Below, in pieces: positions 17,877-27,970 of a DNA stretch of 64,000 nt. The notes below the pieces were generated by a model. It ran no database searches and was not told the origin of the DNA. It was given only the letters and a program-made list of their open reading frames with translations. Position 1 is the stretch's first letter. The number at the start of each line of letters is the position of its first letter. Made by a program: the position numbers and the translations under genes. Origin of the DNA: Corynebacterium glyciniphilum AJ 3170 (lineage in GTDB: Bacteria; Actinomycetota; Actinomycetes; Mycobacteriales; Mycobacteriaceae); the NCBI RefSeq assembly GCF_007673095.1, contig NZ_VDYZ01000009.1, positions 106,804-170,803 on the forward strand. The letters run 5' to 3'.

Positions 17877-17922
17877 GACCCCGGCTCTCCCCACGGATGT
17901 CGCTGCGGGAGGAGCCGGGGTC
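17877..17922 (-). terminator. Hairpin downstream of groEL (proximal)
   Basis: The perfect 11-bp stem GACCCCGGCTC / GAGCCGGGGTC has a 24-base loop and begins 26 bases after the groEL stop. With the second hairpin it probably ends groEL transcription or protects the mRNA 3' end. Confidence 0.45.
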
Positions 17923-17948
17923 AGACGACTGGACGAATCAGAGACGGA

Positions 17949-19697
<1,749 letters not shown>

Positions 19698-19736
19698 TCA
19701 CTGCACCTGAGTGAGACTTCATTTCTGTTGTTCGTT

Positions 19737-19763
19737 CTGGCACTCAGCATGAGCAAGTGCTAA
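19737..19763 (-). promoter_or_regulatory. CIRCE operator (HrcA site) upstream of groEL
   Basis: Reading the top strand, CTGGCACTC and AAGTGCTAA are separated by 9 bases. The CIRCE consensus is TTAGCACTC-N9-GAGTGCTAA, so the arms match in 7/9 and 8/9 positions. It implies repression of groEL by HrcA. Confidence 0.8.
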
Positions 19764-19812
19764 CCCCGTTTCTAGCAGTCTCCCCCGCCGAGTGCAAGGT
19801 GCCGGACAGGGC

Positions 19813-19818
19813 TACGCT
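19813..19818 (+). promoter_or_regulatory. -10 box of the M20 peptidase gene
   Basis: TACGCT ends 7 bases before the ATG at 19826. The CIRCE element is only 50 bp upstream, so HrcA binding might also touch this promoter. Confidence 0.4.
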
Positions 19819-19825
19819 GTAGCAC

Positions 19826-21244
19826 ATGACCGAGAACAACACTCTCACCGCAGAATCCGCACGCGCGGCGGTCGCTGAACAGATGCCGTGGCTGCAGCAG
19901 GCACTCACCGACCTCGTCGCCTTCCGCTCCGTGCACTCGACACCGGGCCTGGAGCAGGACAACGCCGGAGCGGCTCAATGGGTCACCGACGCATTCCGCG
20001 CCGAAGGGGTCCCCGTGGAACCGCACACGACCACCGACGGCTCGGTGTCGGTCATCGGGGTCCGCGAGGCCGCCGAAGGCTGGCCCACCGTGCTGCTCTA
20101 CTCCCACTACGACGTGCAGCCCGCCAGCGACGTCGACAACTGGACGTCCTCCCCGTGGTCGCTCACCGAACGCGACGGACGCTGGTACGGGCGCGGCGCC
20201 GCGGACTGCAAGGGCCACGTCGTGATGCACCTCGCCGTCCTGCGTGCACTCAATGCGCTCATCGACTCCGGCGACCTGGACGACGAGACGACGACCGCCC
20301 TGTCGAGCATCGGTATCCGTGTCGTCGTCGAAGGCTCCGAGGAGCGTGGCGGCTACGGCCTCGAGGACCTGCTGTCGTCGAACCCTGAGCTGTTCGCCGC
20401 CGACACCTTCCTCATCGCCGACTCCGGCAACGACGCCCTCGGCGTCCCGGCCGTCTGCACCGCCCTGCGCGGCACGGCGCCGGTCACCGTCCGACTGCAG
20501 ACTCTCGAGCAGCCCATGCACTCCGGGCAGTTCGGCGGCGCGGCACCGGATGCACTGCTGTCCCTGATCCGCCTGCTGTCCACCCTGCACGACGATGACG
20601 GGCTCGTCGCCGTCGACGGGTTGACCTCCGAGGCCCGCTGGGAGGGACGCGGGCCCGACGAAGCCACCTTCCGCGCCGATGCCGGCGTCCTCGACGGCGT
20701 GGACGTCCTCGGCTCCGCGCAGGGGCTCAGCCCCAACGACCTCACCATCTCCCGTCCGTCGATCACCGTCACCGGCCTGGACTCCCTCTCCGTCGCCGAC
20801 TCCGTCAACGCGGTCGTCGCCGAAGCCGGCGCCGTGGTCAGCCTCCGCATCCCGCCGGGAATGGACCCGAAGGACGGGCAGGACGCCCTGGTCCGGCACC
20901 TGGAGGCCCACGTGCCGAACAACGCCCGGATCAGCATCGAACGTGAGTCCCTCGCCTCCCCGTTCTCCGCCGACACGTCCGGGCCCGCGCTGAAACTGCT
21001 GTCGCAGGCGCTCGCCGACGCCTACGGGGCGGACGAGACCGCCGAGATCGGGTCCGGCGGGTCAATCCCTCTGAGCAATGCACTCCTCGAGAAGTACCCG
21101 GACGCCGAGCTCGCCCTGTTCGGTATCGAGGAACCGTCCTGCCGGATCCACTCCGCCGACGAGTCCGTCGACCCCACGGAGATCGCCGCGATCGGCACCG
21201 CCGAACTGCTGTTTCTCGCCCGCTCGGGAGCACTGGCCACCTAA
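19826..21244 (+). CDS. M20-family dipeptidase/metallopeptidase
   Basis: This 472-residue cytosolic zinc peptidase belongs to the ArgE/DapE/PepV (CNDP-like) group. The metal ligands are visible in order: His and Asp in YSHYDVQP near residue 94, Asp in GRGAADCKGH near 130, the catalytic and metal Glu pair in EGSEERGG near 172, Asp in IADSGND near 200, and the final His in CRIHSADESV near 440. The lid domain occupies about 215-330. Members hydrolyse dipeptides or N-acyl amino acids; substrate specificity cannot be read here. It is divergent from groEL. Confidence 0.9.
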   Translation: MTENNTLTAESARAAVAEQMPWLQQALTDLVAFRSVHSTPGLEQDNAGAAQWVTDAFRAEGVPVEPHTTTDGSVSVIGVREAAEGWPTVLLYSHYDVQPASDVDNWTSSPWSLTERDGRWYGRGAADCKGHVVMHLAVLRALNALIDSGDLDDETTTALSSIGIRVVVEGSEERGGYGLEDLLSSNPELFAADTFLIADSGNDALGVPAVCTALRGTAPVTVRLQTLEQPMHSGQFGGAAPDALLSLIRLLSTLHDDDGLVAVDGLTSEARWEGRGPDEATFRADAGVLDGVDVLGSAQGLSPNDLTISRPSITVTGLDSLSVADSVNAVVAEAGAVVSLRIPPGMDPKDGQDALVRHLEAHVPNNARISIERESLASPFSADTSGPALKLLSQALADAYGADETAEIGSGGSIPLSNALLEKYPDAELALFGIEEPSCRIHSADESVDPTEIAAIGTAELLFLARSGALAT

Positions 21245-21258
21245 AGTTCACCCCGAGG

Positions 21259-21287
21259 TTGCCTGTCTGCAGTGATACAGATAACAT
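21259..21287 (+). promoter_or_regulatory. Promoter of leader-peptide transcript
   Basis: The -35 TTGCCT (21259-21264) and the -10 TAACAT (21282-21287) are 17 bases apart. The -10 ends 7 bases before the leader ATG at 21295, so transcription probably starts at or next to that ATG. Confidence 0.55.
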
Positions 21288-21294
21288 CATCGGC

Positions 21295-21345
21295 ATGATC
21301 AACACCCTTAAGCGAGTAGCCCACCCGGGTGGAGGCGCGGACTGA
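21295..21345 (+). CDS. Putative 16-residue leader peptide
   Basis: The open frame encodes MINTLKRVAHPGGGAD and stops with TGA in the loop of a hairpin, the layout of an attenuator leader. It has its own promoter and starts 7 bases after the -10 box. There is no run of one control amino acid. The middle holds codons rare in GC-rich genomes (CTT, CGA, GTA). It lies 92 bp upstream of a LeuA-regulatory-domain gene, so leucine or general translation state are candidate signals. The peptide is inferred, not proven. Confidence 0.5.
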   Translation: MINTLKRVAHPGGGAD

Positions 21346-21409
21346 CCCCTCCACCACGGGGAAGTCACGCTACTCGCAAGCGGTTGCGTCGGTCCACATC
21401 CCACCGACG
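21312..21409 (+). promoter_or_regulatory. Structured 5' leader with nested hairpins (candidate attenuator)
   Basis: The outer stem GCGAGTAGC (21312-21320) pairs with GCTACTCGC (21369-21377). The inner stem GGTGGAGG (21328-21335) pairs with CCTCCACC (21348-21355). A third hairpin CGTCGGT/ACCGACG lies at 21387-21409. The first arm and part of the second are inside the leader ORF, so ribosome position would alter folding. No U-tract follows, which favours control of translation over transcription termination. Confidence 0.55.
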
Positions 21410-21436
21410 GTAACCAGCACAAGGGAAGACCCACTC

Positions 21437-22066
21437 ATGTTCGAGTCACAGGACAACCGGATGCCCACCACCACGATGATTCGCTTCGCCCGCCCCGAAG
21501 AGGCCCGCGACGAGCGACTCGCCCCCGTCTACACCGACCGCCCCGGCCTGCGCCGCTCCACGGCCGTCACCTACCGGGAAGGCAACCAGTCCCGGCTCGA
21601 GAAGCGTCGCAGCCGCACGCGGGTCTTCGCCGAGGATCCCTTCCGCGCCCGTTTCGGCCACCGTCTGCCCGCCGGGATGCGCGAGGAAGCGCGTGGTATG
21701 GAGTGGCGGAAGTTCATCACCACCTACGCCCCCTCCACCTACCGTGTCGAGTCGATGTCCACCACGCGACGCACGGCCGGCCGGCGGGACTTCGACATGA
21801 CGATCTCCGGGCTCCGCGAGGATGCCGGCACGCAGGTCTCGATCACCTCGATGGGCGCGGCATCGGCGATGACGCAGATCCTCGCCGACCATGGACGCCG
21901 GGTCGAGATCCTCGAGTTCCACCAGTACGACATCTTCGAGGCGACCGTCACCTTCGTCTTCGCCCAGCACCAGACGAAGAAGGTCTGGGCCATCGGCTTC
22001 GGCGCCGACCGTGACCTCTCCATCGCCAGCGCACTGGCCTCTGCTGCGGGTCGGCTGCACGGGTAA
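21437..22066 (+). CDS. Stand-alone LeuA-type allosteric (regulatory) domain protein
   Basis: The last ~75 residues of this 209-residue protein (from VSITSMGAASAMTQIL to DRDLSIASALASAAGRL) resemble the C-terminal leucine-binding/dimerisation domain of 2-isopropylmalate synthase, including a KKVWAIGFGADRD segment like its W-G-V/I-G motif. No synthase TIM barrel is present. The N-terminal ~90 residues are Arg-rich and poorly conserved in appearance. AGGGAAG precedes the ATG. It may be a regulatory remnant or a modulator of isopropylmalate or homocitrate synthase. The fold call is by pattern only. Confidence 0.65.
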   Translation: MFESQDNRMPTTTMIRFARPEEARDERLAPVYTDRPGLRRSTAVTYREGNQSRLEKRRSRTRVFAEDPFRARFGHRLPAGMREEARGMEWRKFITTYAPSTYRVESMSTTRRTAGRRDFDMTISGLREDAGTQVSITSMGAASAMTQILADHGRRVEILEFHQYDIFEATVTFVFAQHQTKKVWAIGFGADRDLSIASALASAAGRLHG

Positions 22067-22115
22067 TTCCGGACCGGTCACGCCCGTAGGACGCCCGGAG
22101 GACGCCCGGAGGACA

Positions 22116-22152
22116 ACTCCAGGGTGGAATTTCCGGTCGCCGCCACCCTGGA
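22116..22152. repeat. Palindrome below DUF559-like gene, with 11-bp flanking direct repeat
   Basis: TCCAGGGTGG (22118-22127) and CCACCCTGGA (22143-22152) form a 10-bp stem. The 11-mer ACTCCAGGGTG at 22116-22126 recurs in direct orientation at 23352-23362 on the other side of the gene. An 11-bp tandem duplication (GGACGCCCGGA twice) sits just before it. Confidence 0.6.
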
Positions 22153-22161
22153 ACGTCCGTG

Positions 22162-23226
22162 TCAGCCCGGCCGTGGTGAGGCCACACGCGCCAGGGCCCG
22201 GTCAATCGCATTGAGCACCCGCTCCCGGACAGCCCCGGGCGACCGGAGCGACTCCTTGTTGAACCGGAGCACTTCCCAGCCCAGGTCCCGCAGCGCATGG
22301 AACTGGTCGAAATCAACGTCCGTCTGCCCGGCGGCGTCGTGGTGGGCACCGTCGTAGTAGATGGCCAGCTTCAGCTCTTCATGCCCCAGGTCCGGCAACG
22401 TGCGCGGTGACCACTCCGAGGATGCCCCGGGTGCGAGGTCCACCCTGATCTGTGACTGCCACCGGAACGGCTGCGGCAGCAGGTCATGGACGATCAGCCG
22501 CAGAATGGTCTCCATCGGTGACTGCGCCCCGTCGTCCTCCAGCGCGAGAAGATGTTCCATGACACCGCGGTCGACCTTTCCCCTCGTCTCCTCCAGGATC
22601 TGTGCCCGCGTTACCCACGTGCACTGGCAGAATGCGTCGAGGAACTGCACGGCCCGCACCTCCTCCCTGGTCATTCCCGGAACATCATGGACCCACCAGG
22701 TGTGGCGCCCGGTGAGTATCGTCCACAGGCAGTGCGCCGCGGCCGCCTCTGGTGCGACGACGCGCAACCGCGGGAACCGCGCACTCGGGTACCGGATATC
22801 CGGTGTGGCGCTCAGCGGCCTGATCACCGGGCGTAACGGGTGTCTCGCCGCCACCGTCGAGCGGGTCGACCCACTCGACGTCCCCTGGCAGAGCAGCAGC
22901 ACCGGGGCGGAATCACACCAGTCCGGCCGCAGTCCGTAGACACCGGCCGCGGCCCAGCCTGCCAGCACCGCGTCCGGTCGCAGGAGATGATTGGCCCACG
23001 CCCTTGTCACACAGTCCACACCGAATCCCCCGAAGGCCGCGGGGTCGTGCTCCTCCGGCGTCGGGATGACCACGCCGGGCGCAACCTGGGTGTAGTCGCG
23101 TCTGAGCTTCCAGTCGGTCACCGTCCCCGTTGCCGCGAGATCCCTCCTGACCACCGGCACTGCCAGAGGCATCCGCCTCCACGTGTATGACGGCCCCCGC
23201 CCCTGTGCGTTCGCGTTCTTCCCCAT
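22162..23226 (-). CDS. DUF559/PD-(D/E)XK-like protein, paralogue 1
   Basis: This 354-residue protein has no clear experimental relative that I know. The C-terminal ~90 residues resemble the Vsr/DUF559 endonuclease-like fold: EELKLAIYYDGAHHD, then FDQFHALRDLGWEVLRFNKE, giving the E-x-K, D and hydrophobic beta-strand pattern. The N-terminal part has AGWAAAGVYGLRP near residue 85 and a SPMETILRL segment near 240, both shared with the gene at 40580. I used the ATG at 23226, which has GAGGGGG five bases upstream. It is flanked by repeats at 22116 and 23316. A nuclease or toxin-like role is inference. Confidence 0.65.
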   Translation of the reverse strand: MGKNANAQGRGPSYTWRRMPLAVPVVRRDLAATGTVTDWKLRRDYTQVAPGVVIPTPEEHDPAAFGGFGVDCVTRAWANHLLRPDAVLAGWAAAGVYGLRPDWCDSAPVLLLCQGTSSGSTRSTVAARHPLRPVIRPLSATPDIRYPSARFPRLRVVAPEAAAAHCLWTILTGRHTWWVHDVPGMTREEVRAVQFLDAFCQCTWVTRAQILEETRGKVDRGVMEHLLALEDDGAQSPMETILRLIVHDLLPQPFRWQSQIRVDLAPGASSEWSPRTLPDLGHEELKLAIYYDGAHHDAAGQTDVDFDQFHALRDLGWEVLRFNKESLRSPGAVRERVLNAIDRALARVASPRPG

Positions 23227-23315
23227 GACATCCCCCTCGACTCCGGCATCCCCCTGCGCGAAGTACACCAGAACTGTTCCGTCTCTGTCCATCCCCTCCC
23301 CGGTGCTTGTGGATA

Positions 23316-23362
23316 ACCCTGGACTCCTCTATCTCACAGGTTGGAACGGAGACTCCAGGGTG
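23316..23362. repeat. Palindrome above DUF559-like gene
   Basis: ACCCTGGA (23316-23323) pairs with TCCAGGGT (23354-23361). The arm sequence and the 11-mer ACTCCAGGGTG (23352-23362) are the same as on the other side of the gene at 22116. Confidence 0.55.
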
Positions 23363-23434
23363 ACAGCACCAGGATTTTCCATCCCCTGATGCCCGTCCCA
23401 GCCCGGCATCGGCGCCGGGAAGGCAGCTGGCTGA

Positions 23435-24616
23435 CTAGGACACCGACCTTTTCAAGGTGTCGACCGTGAGATCCACCGCGGCAATCCAGGACTCGGGCTG
23501 GGTGAACCCCTCCTCGGCACCGACGTCACCCCGGGTGCGCGTCCCCGGCTCCAACGCGGCCCCGGCTTCACGTGCCGCAGCCCGCTGCAGTGCGTAGTCT
23601 CCACCGCGTTCCATGATGTCGCGCACCCCCTGCAGTGCCTCGGCGCAGCCGAACTCCTCGGAGATCGGTGCAAGGATGTCCAGCCAGTCGGAGATGTCCT
23701 GGGTGACCCACCGTTCCGTGGTGTCCCGGTCGGTGATGATCAGAGCTTCCAGGCCGTAGCGCGCAGCCCGCCACTTGTTCTCGGCGACGTGCCAGTGCTG
23801 GAGGGTCGGCAGCTCCCGGCCCGCCTCCCACTCACGTTCGTAGTAGACGACGAGGCAGTGGATGAAGGCGCTGATGGCGGCGACTTCGCGGATGTCCATC
23901 GTGGCGTCGGCGAACCGGACCTCCACGGTGCCGTACTTCGACGGCCGGACGTCGAAGTGCATGGATCCGGTGTGGTTGATCACCCCGGAACGGTCCTGGT
24001 CCTTGTTGAACGCCTCCCACTCGTCCCAGTCGGCGAACTGGTACGGCATGCCGGCGGTCGGCAGCTGCTGGTACAGCAGCGTCCTGTTCGAGGCGTAGCC
24101 GGTGTCGAGTCCTTCCCAGGCCGGGGAGGACGCCGACAGGGCCAGGACGTGCGGGTACTGCGTCATGACGGCGTTGATGATGGGCCAGACGCGGTCGCGT
24201 CCTCCGACGCCGACGTGGACGTGGATGCCCCAGATCAGCATCTGGCGTCCCCAGTACTGGGTCCGCTGGATGATCTCCTGGTAGCTGCTCTTGTCGCTGA
24301 GGAGCTGGTCACCCCAGTGCGCGAAGGGGTGCGTCCCGGCGGAGAAGACGTTCACGCCGAGGTCGTCGGCGACGGCGAGGATCTGGGTCAGCTGTTCACG
24401 CAGGTCCTCCACCGCGTCCGGGATGGTCTTGTGGACACCCGTGACCATCTCGACGGTGTTCGCGAGGAACTCACGGGTGACCCGGTGTCCCGGGAAACGC
24501 TCGTCGAGGGCGTCGACGAGTTCGGGGGCACGCGGAACGAGGTCCCTCGTCTCCGGGTCGACAAGGGCCACCTCCCACTCGATACCGACCGTCGGGGCGG
24601 AGGACGGAAATTCCAT
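23435..24616 (-). CDS. GCS2-family carboxylate-amine/glutamate-cysteine ligase (YbdK type)
   Basis: This 393-residue enzyme belongs to the GCS2 group, which makes gamma-glutamyl bonds at the expense of ATP. The N-terminal [19 protein letters not shown] is the glutamate-site signature. [20 protein letters not shown] and [19 protein letters not shown] are the further active-site blocks. Length is typical. Its true substrate is uncertain: corynebacteria make mycothiol, not glutathione, and similar enzymes act in ergothioneine-type pathways. TAACAT lies 7 bases upstream of the ATG. Confidence 0.85.
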   Translation of the reverse strand: MEFPSSAPTVGIEWEVALVDPETRDLVPRAPELVDALDERFPGHRVTREFLANTVEMVTGVHKTIPDAVEDLREQLTQILAVADDLGVNVFSAGTHPFAHWGDQLLSDKSSYQEIIQRTQYWGRQMLIWGIHVHVGVGGRDRVWPIINAVMTQYPHVLALSASSPAWEGLDTGYASNRTLLYQQLPTAGMPYQFADWDEWEAFNKDQDRSGVINHTGSMHFDVRPSKYGTVEVRFADATMDIREVAAISAFIHCLVVYYEREWEAGRELPTLQHWHVAENKWRAARYGLEALIITDRDTTERWVTQDISDWLDILAPISEEFGCAEALQGVRDIMERGGDYALQRAAAREAGAALEPGTRTRGDVGAEEGFTQPESWIAAVDLTVDTLKRSVS

Positions 24617-24623
24617 GGGGAGG

Positions 24624-24629
24624 ATGTTA
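24624..24629 (-). promoter_or_regulatory. -10 box of the GCS2 ligase gene
   Basis: On the minus strand TAACAT ends 7 bases before the ATG at 24616. Confidence 0.4.
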
Positions 24630-24640
24630 CTGCATCAGTG

Positions 24641-25498
24641 TCACAGTGGACCGGTCAGCACAACGACCACTCCGTCGGCACGGGGGCCGTTGCGGACATC
24701 CGCTTCGCTGAAGCGGTCATAGTAGTCCGGGTTGCCGGCGGCGGCTGTGATCCCCAGGTCGCTCGCGACCTGTTCGGCCGCTGCCTGGGACTGCGCGTTG
24801 CCCTCGGGGTAGTACACCCGCGACTCTTCGCTGATGCCGTCGATCCGACCGCGGAGGTTGCCGTAGCCGATGTTCGTCCACTGTTCCCCCCGCAGCCGGT
24901 CTGCGGTGCTCTGGGCGACGGGCTCACCACTGTTGTTCAGGACGGTGACCGCGGTGGCTCCCCGGTCAACGCCGGGCGCCGCTGGTTCACCGCCCCCGGC
25001 GTCCCCTGCTGCGGTTCCACCGTCGGGACTGCCCTCCCCGTCCCCTGCGGGGTCGTCGGCGGCTGCGTCCCCGTCACTGGCGGACGGGGAGGCGTCATCC
25101 CCGGCGGCGTCGGTGCCGTCCTGCGGTGAGGCAGGTGAGGCCCCACCCTGGGGTGTGGTACCCGCGCCGGCCCCGCCCTGGCCGGTGGTGGTGTCCTGGG
25201 CGGTGTCCTCGGTATCGTCCCCGTCGCCACCGACAAAGGAGTAGACACCCCAGGCGATGAGCACCACGGCGACCGCAGTGAGCACCATGGCCAGGCCCCG
25301 GAGAGGCGGGCCTCCGGTGCCGTTTGCGCCGTCCGGCCCGTCGGCCCCGGCAGCGGCCCCTGAGGCGGCTCCGGCGGTTCCTCCTGCGGCGGCCGCGCCC
25401 ATGGCGGGGTCGATGGCGTACTCGTCATCGTAGGCCGTGTCCGGGTTCGGGTCGTAGACGGAGTCGTCTCCGTGGCGGGGTCCGTTCTGATCAGTCAC
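24641..25498 (-). CDS. LytR C-terminal-domain cell-envelope protein
   Basis: This 285-residue membrane protein has a short cytoplasmic N-terminus (acidic, then Ala/Gly-rich), one transmembrane helix near residues 70-92 (LAMVLTAVAVVLIAWGVYSF), a ~90-residue Asp/Gly/Pro-rich linker and a C-terminal LytR_C domain. The domain starts TAVTVLNNSGEPVAQSTADRL and ends GPRADGVVVVLTGPL. Such domains are thought to bind cell-wall polymers. The GTG at 25498 lies 6 bases after TAGTAT. DUF3263 upstream and GCS2 downstream form a conserved corynebacterial trio. Confidence 0.86.
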   Translation of the reverse strand: MTDQNGPRHGDDSVYDPNPDTAYDDEYAIDPAMGAAAAGGTAGAASGAAAGADGPDGANGTGGPPLRGLAMVLTAVAVVLIAWGVYSFVGGDGDDTEDTAQDTTTGQGGAGAGTTPQGGASPASPQDGTDAAGDDASPSASDGDAAADDPAGDGEGSPDGGTAAGDAGGGEPAAPGVDRGATAVTVLNNSGEPVAQSTADRLRGEQWTNIGYGNLRGRIDGISEESRVYYPEGNAQSQAAAEQVASDLGITAAAGNPDYYDRFSEADVRNGPRADGVVVVLTGPL

Positions 25499-25504
25499 GC
25501 CCCA

Positions 25505-25510
25505 ATACTA
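25505..25510 (-). promoter_or_regulatory. -10 box of the LytR_C gene
   Basis: On the minus strand TAGTAT ends 6 bases before the GTG at 25498. Confidence 0.4.
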
Positions 25511-25562
25511 ACTACAGTCACACCAGTCACGTCCACATGACACCCCGGGAGAACGCGATCAA

Positions 25563-25799
25563 TCAGCCTTCCCGTCGCCGCAGCAGCGCCCCCACCACCA
25601 CCGGGGCGACGTCCAACGCCTCCGGTCGCGAGATCAACGCATTGAGTTGCTGGTAGTACCGGACCGGGCTCACCCCGAAGCGACGTCGGATCTCCTCCCC
25701 TTTCGCACCTTCGTCGCGCCACCACAGGGCCTCGAAGTCGAGCATCTCCCGGTCCCGCTCGGAGAGGCCCGCTCCCGCCCCGTCAGTCAGTTCATCCAC
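25563..25799 (-). CDS. DUF3263 family protein
   Basis: This 78-residue protein is of unknown function. The body SERDREMLDFEALWWRDEGA followed by EEIRRRFGVSPVRYYQQLNA is characteristic of DUF3263 and reads like a small helix-turn-helix in which RFGVSPVRYYQQL would be the recognition part. The start is a GTG with TAAACT 8 bases upstream. It is found next to LytR_C proteins and peptide deformylase in related genomes. A DNA-binding role is inference. Confidence 0.85.
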   Translation of the reverse strand: MDELTDGAGAGLSERDREMLDFEALWWRDEGAKGEEIRRRFGVSPVRYYQQLNALISRPEALDVAPVVVGALLRRREG

Positions 25800-25807
25800 G
25801 GTGAATC

Positions 25808-25813
25808 AGTTTA
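25808..25813 (-). promoter_or_regulatory. -10 box of the DUF3263 gene
   Basis: On the minus strand TAAACT ends 8 bases before the GTG at 25799. Confidence 0.4.
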
Positions 25814-25955
25814 GCCGACCCAAGATGGTAGTTTCGCTCCATCACGGCACCACCGTTGCGTAGAGTACTGCTGCCCGGACGATTTCCTTTTCCACCTTCC
25901 CACCCTTTCACCGGTGGATCGTCCCCTCATCCCGGAGAGACCCAGAGAGACACAC

Positions 25956-27305
25956 ATGAGCACCTCCCCGTCCACGACATCGACGCCGAACCCGCCGCCT
26001 TCGACGGCCCCGTCCGACTCCCCGAAACAGACCCCTGAGCAGAGGCGTGTCCTGGCGGGCACTCTCGTCGGGACGACCATCGAGTGGTACGACTTCTTCA
26101 TCTACGCGCAGGCCGCCGCATTCGTCTTCGCGCCCCTTTTCTTCGCGCCACTGGGTGATTCTCCTCTCGCCCAGGTGATCTCCTGGGCCACCATCGGCAT
26201 CAGCTTCCTCTTCCGTCCGCTCGGCGCCGTGGTCGCCGGACACCTCGGTGACCGCTACGGGCGCAAGATGGTCCTGGTGGTCACCCTGTTCGGCATGGGT
26301 GTGGCCACCGCGCTCATCGGCCTGCTGCCCACCTACGAGACGATCGGTGTCGCGGCGCCGCTGCTGCTGATCCTGCTGCGCATCCTCCAGGGCCTCTCCG
26401 CCGGCGGCGAGTGGGGCGGCGCGGCCCTGATGGCCGTGGAGCACGCTCCCCGCGACAAGCGCGGCATGTTCGGCTCCTACCCGCAGATCGGCGTGCCACT
26501 GGGTCTGATCCTGGCGTCCTCGTTCATGTTCCTGCTCACCAACGGCCTGTCCGACGAGGCCTTCCAGAGCTGGGGCTGGCGTATCCCGTTCATCTCCTCG
26601 GTGGTGCTCATCGCCGTGGGCTACCTGATCCGCCGCGCCGTGGACGAGTCCCCCGTGTTCCTCGAGATGCAGAAGCGTCGCAAGGAGGCCTCTGCACCGC
26701 TGGGCAGCCTGTTCAAGAACCACTGGCGCCGCGTGCTGCTCGCCGCCCTGATCTTCGCCGGCAACAACGCCGCCGGCTACATGATCATCGCCTTCTTCTC
26801 GTCGTACAGCTCGAACGAGCTCGGTATGGCGAAGTCACAGACGCTCATCGCCACACTCATCGGTGGCGTGTCCTGGCTGGTGCTGACCATCTGGTCCGGG
26901 CGTATCTCCGACAAGATCGGACGACGCGAGACGTTCATCATCGGCTACCTGCTCATCGCGGTGTGGGCCGTGCCCATGTGGTTCTTCGTCGACAAGGGCG
27001 AGCTGCTCTGGCTGGTCCTGGTGATCGTCGTGCTCACGATCGGGCTGGCCCCGTCCTACGCCCCGCAGTCGGCCCTCTACGCCGAGATGTTCCCCGCAGA
27101 GGTCCGGTACTCCGGCACGTCCATCGGTTACGCCCTCGGCTCGATCCTCGGCGGAGCCTTCGCCCCGATGATCGCCCAGCTGCTGCTGGACTCCACCGGG
27201 AAGTCCTGGACGATCGGCCTCTACCTGGCCGCCATCGCCATCATCTCCGCCATCGCCGTGTGGCTGGTGCCGAAGTCCGTGGAAAAGTCCGACCTCCACG
27301 TGTAG
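25956..27305 (+). CDS. MHS-family (metabolite:H+ symporter) MFS transporter
   Basis: This 449-residue inner-membrane protein has 12 predicted helices. The MHS hallmark [20 protein letters not shown] lies in helix 1. The MFS loop signature [14 protein letters not shown] lies between helices 2 and 3, [18 protein letters not shown] follows in helix 4, and a second [10 protein letters not shown] loop occurs in the second half. Relatives move shikimate, proline/betaine or dicarboxylates with protons; the substrate is not predictable. The first 35 residues are a Ser/Thr/Pro-rich cytoplasmic tail. The start has CGGAGAG upstream. Confidence 0.9.
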   Translation: MSTSPSTTSTPNPPPSTAPSDSPKQTPEQRRVLAGTLVGTTIEWYDFFIYAQAAAFVFAPLFFAPLGDSPLAQVISWATIGISFLFRPLGAVVAGHLGDRYGRKMVLVVTLFGMGVATALIGLLPTYETIGVAAPLLLILLRILQGLSAGGEWGGAALMAVEHAPRDKRGMFGSYPQIGVPLGLILASSFMFLLTNGLSDEAFQSWGWRIPFISSVVLIAVGYLIRRAVDESPVFLEMQKRRKEASAPLGSLFKNHWRRVLLAALIFAGNNAAGYMIIAFFSSYSSNELGMAKSQTLIATLIGGVSWLVLTIWSGRISDKIGRRETFIIGYLLIAVWAVPMWFFVDKGELLWLVLVIVVLTIGLAPSYAPQSALYAEMFPAEVRYSGTSIGYALGSILGGAFAPMIAQLLLDSTGKSWTIGLYLAAIAIISAIAVWLVPKSVEKSDLHV

Positions 27306-27321
27306 TTCCGCACCCGGCGGT

Positions 27322-27327
27322 TATTCT
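27322..27327 (+). promoter_or_regulatory. -10 box of def
   Basis: TATTCT ends 7 bases before the def ATG at 27335. The sequence between, GGAGGGC, could also serve as a close Shine-Dalgarno site. Confidence 0.4.
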
Positions 27328-27334
27328 GGAGGGC

Positions 27335-27970
27335 ATGTCAGTTCTCCCCGTCGTCATCTGCGGCGACCCCGTCCTCCACCACCCCACCGAACCCGTCGCC
27401 GAGGCGGAGGTCGGCACCGAACAGCTCGGCGACCTCATCGCCGACATGTACGAGACCCTCGACCTCGCCCACGGTGTCGGCCTGGCGGCGAACCAGGTCG
27501 GCGTCTCCAAGCGCCTGTTCGTGTACAACTGCCCCGACATCGACGGGCCGGACGGCACCCGTAAACCCGGCGCCGACATCGACGCCCAGGGCGGCCCCAT
27601 GCGCCGCGGGTGCCTGATCAATCCTGTCCTGGAGACCTCCGAGATCCCGGAGACCATGCCGGACGAGGAGGACGACGTGGAAGGTTGTCTCTCCGTCCCC
27701 GGCTACGACTTCCCGACCGGACGTGCCGACTGGGCCAGGGTCTCCGGTCTGGACGAACACGGCGAGTCCGTCACGGTCGAAGGCTACGGCTTCTTCGCCC
27801 GGTGCCTGCAGCACGAGGTCGGCCACCTGGACGGCTACCTCTACATCGACACCCTCATCGGCCGCAACAAGCGTGCCGCGAAGAAGGTCGTGAAGCGTGA
27901 GGGATGGACTGTCGCAGGCAACTCCTGGACACCCGGCGTCGATCCCGACCCCTTCGGCCACGATGAGTGA
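27335..27970 (+). CDS. def: Peptide deformylase
   Basis: Def removes the N-formyl group from nascent proteins. All three motifs of the metalloenzyme are present: [10 protein letters not shown] near residue 48, [11 protein letters not shown] near 114 with the metal Cys, and [12 protein letters not shown] near 157 with the HExxH metal site. The insertion after motif 1 (about residues 70-85, [14 protein letters not shown]) and a C-terminal tail make it slightly long at 211 residues, as in other corynebacteria. It overlaps the next gene by 8 bp (ATGAGTGA). Confidence 0.95.
   Translation: MSVLPVVICGDPVLHHPTEPVAEAEVGTEQLGDLIADMYETLDLAHGVGLAANQVGVSKRLFVYNCPDIDGPDGTRKPGADIDAQGGPMRRGCLINPVLETSEIPETMPDEEDDVEGCLSVPGYDFPTGRADWARVSGLDEHGESVTVEGYGFFARCLQHEVGHLDGYLYIDTLIGRNKRAAKKVVKREGWTVAGNSWTPGVDPDPFGHDE

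Noticed and set aside
26411..27970. A 519-codon open frame spanning the MHS transporter and def
   Set aside because: Only its last 212 codons are real (def, from the ATG at 27335). The rest is an out-of-frame Arg-rich shadow of the transporter gene.
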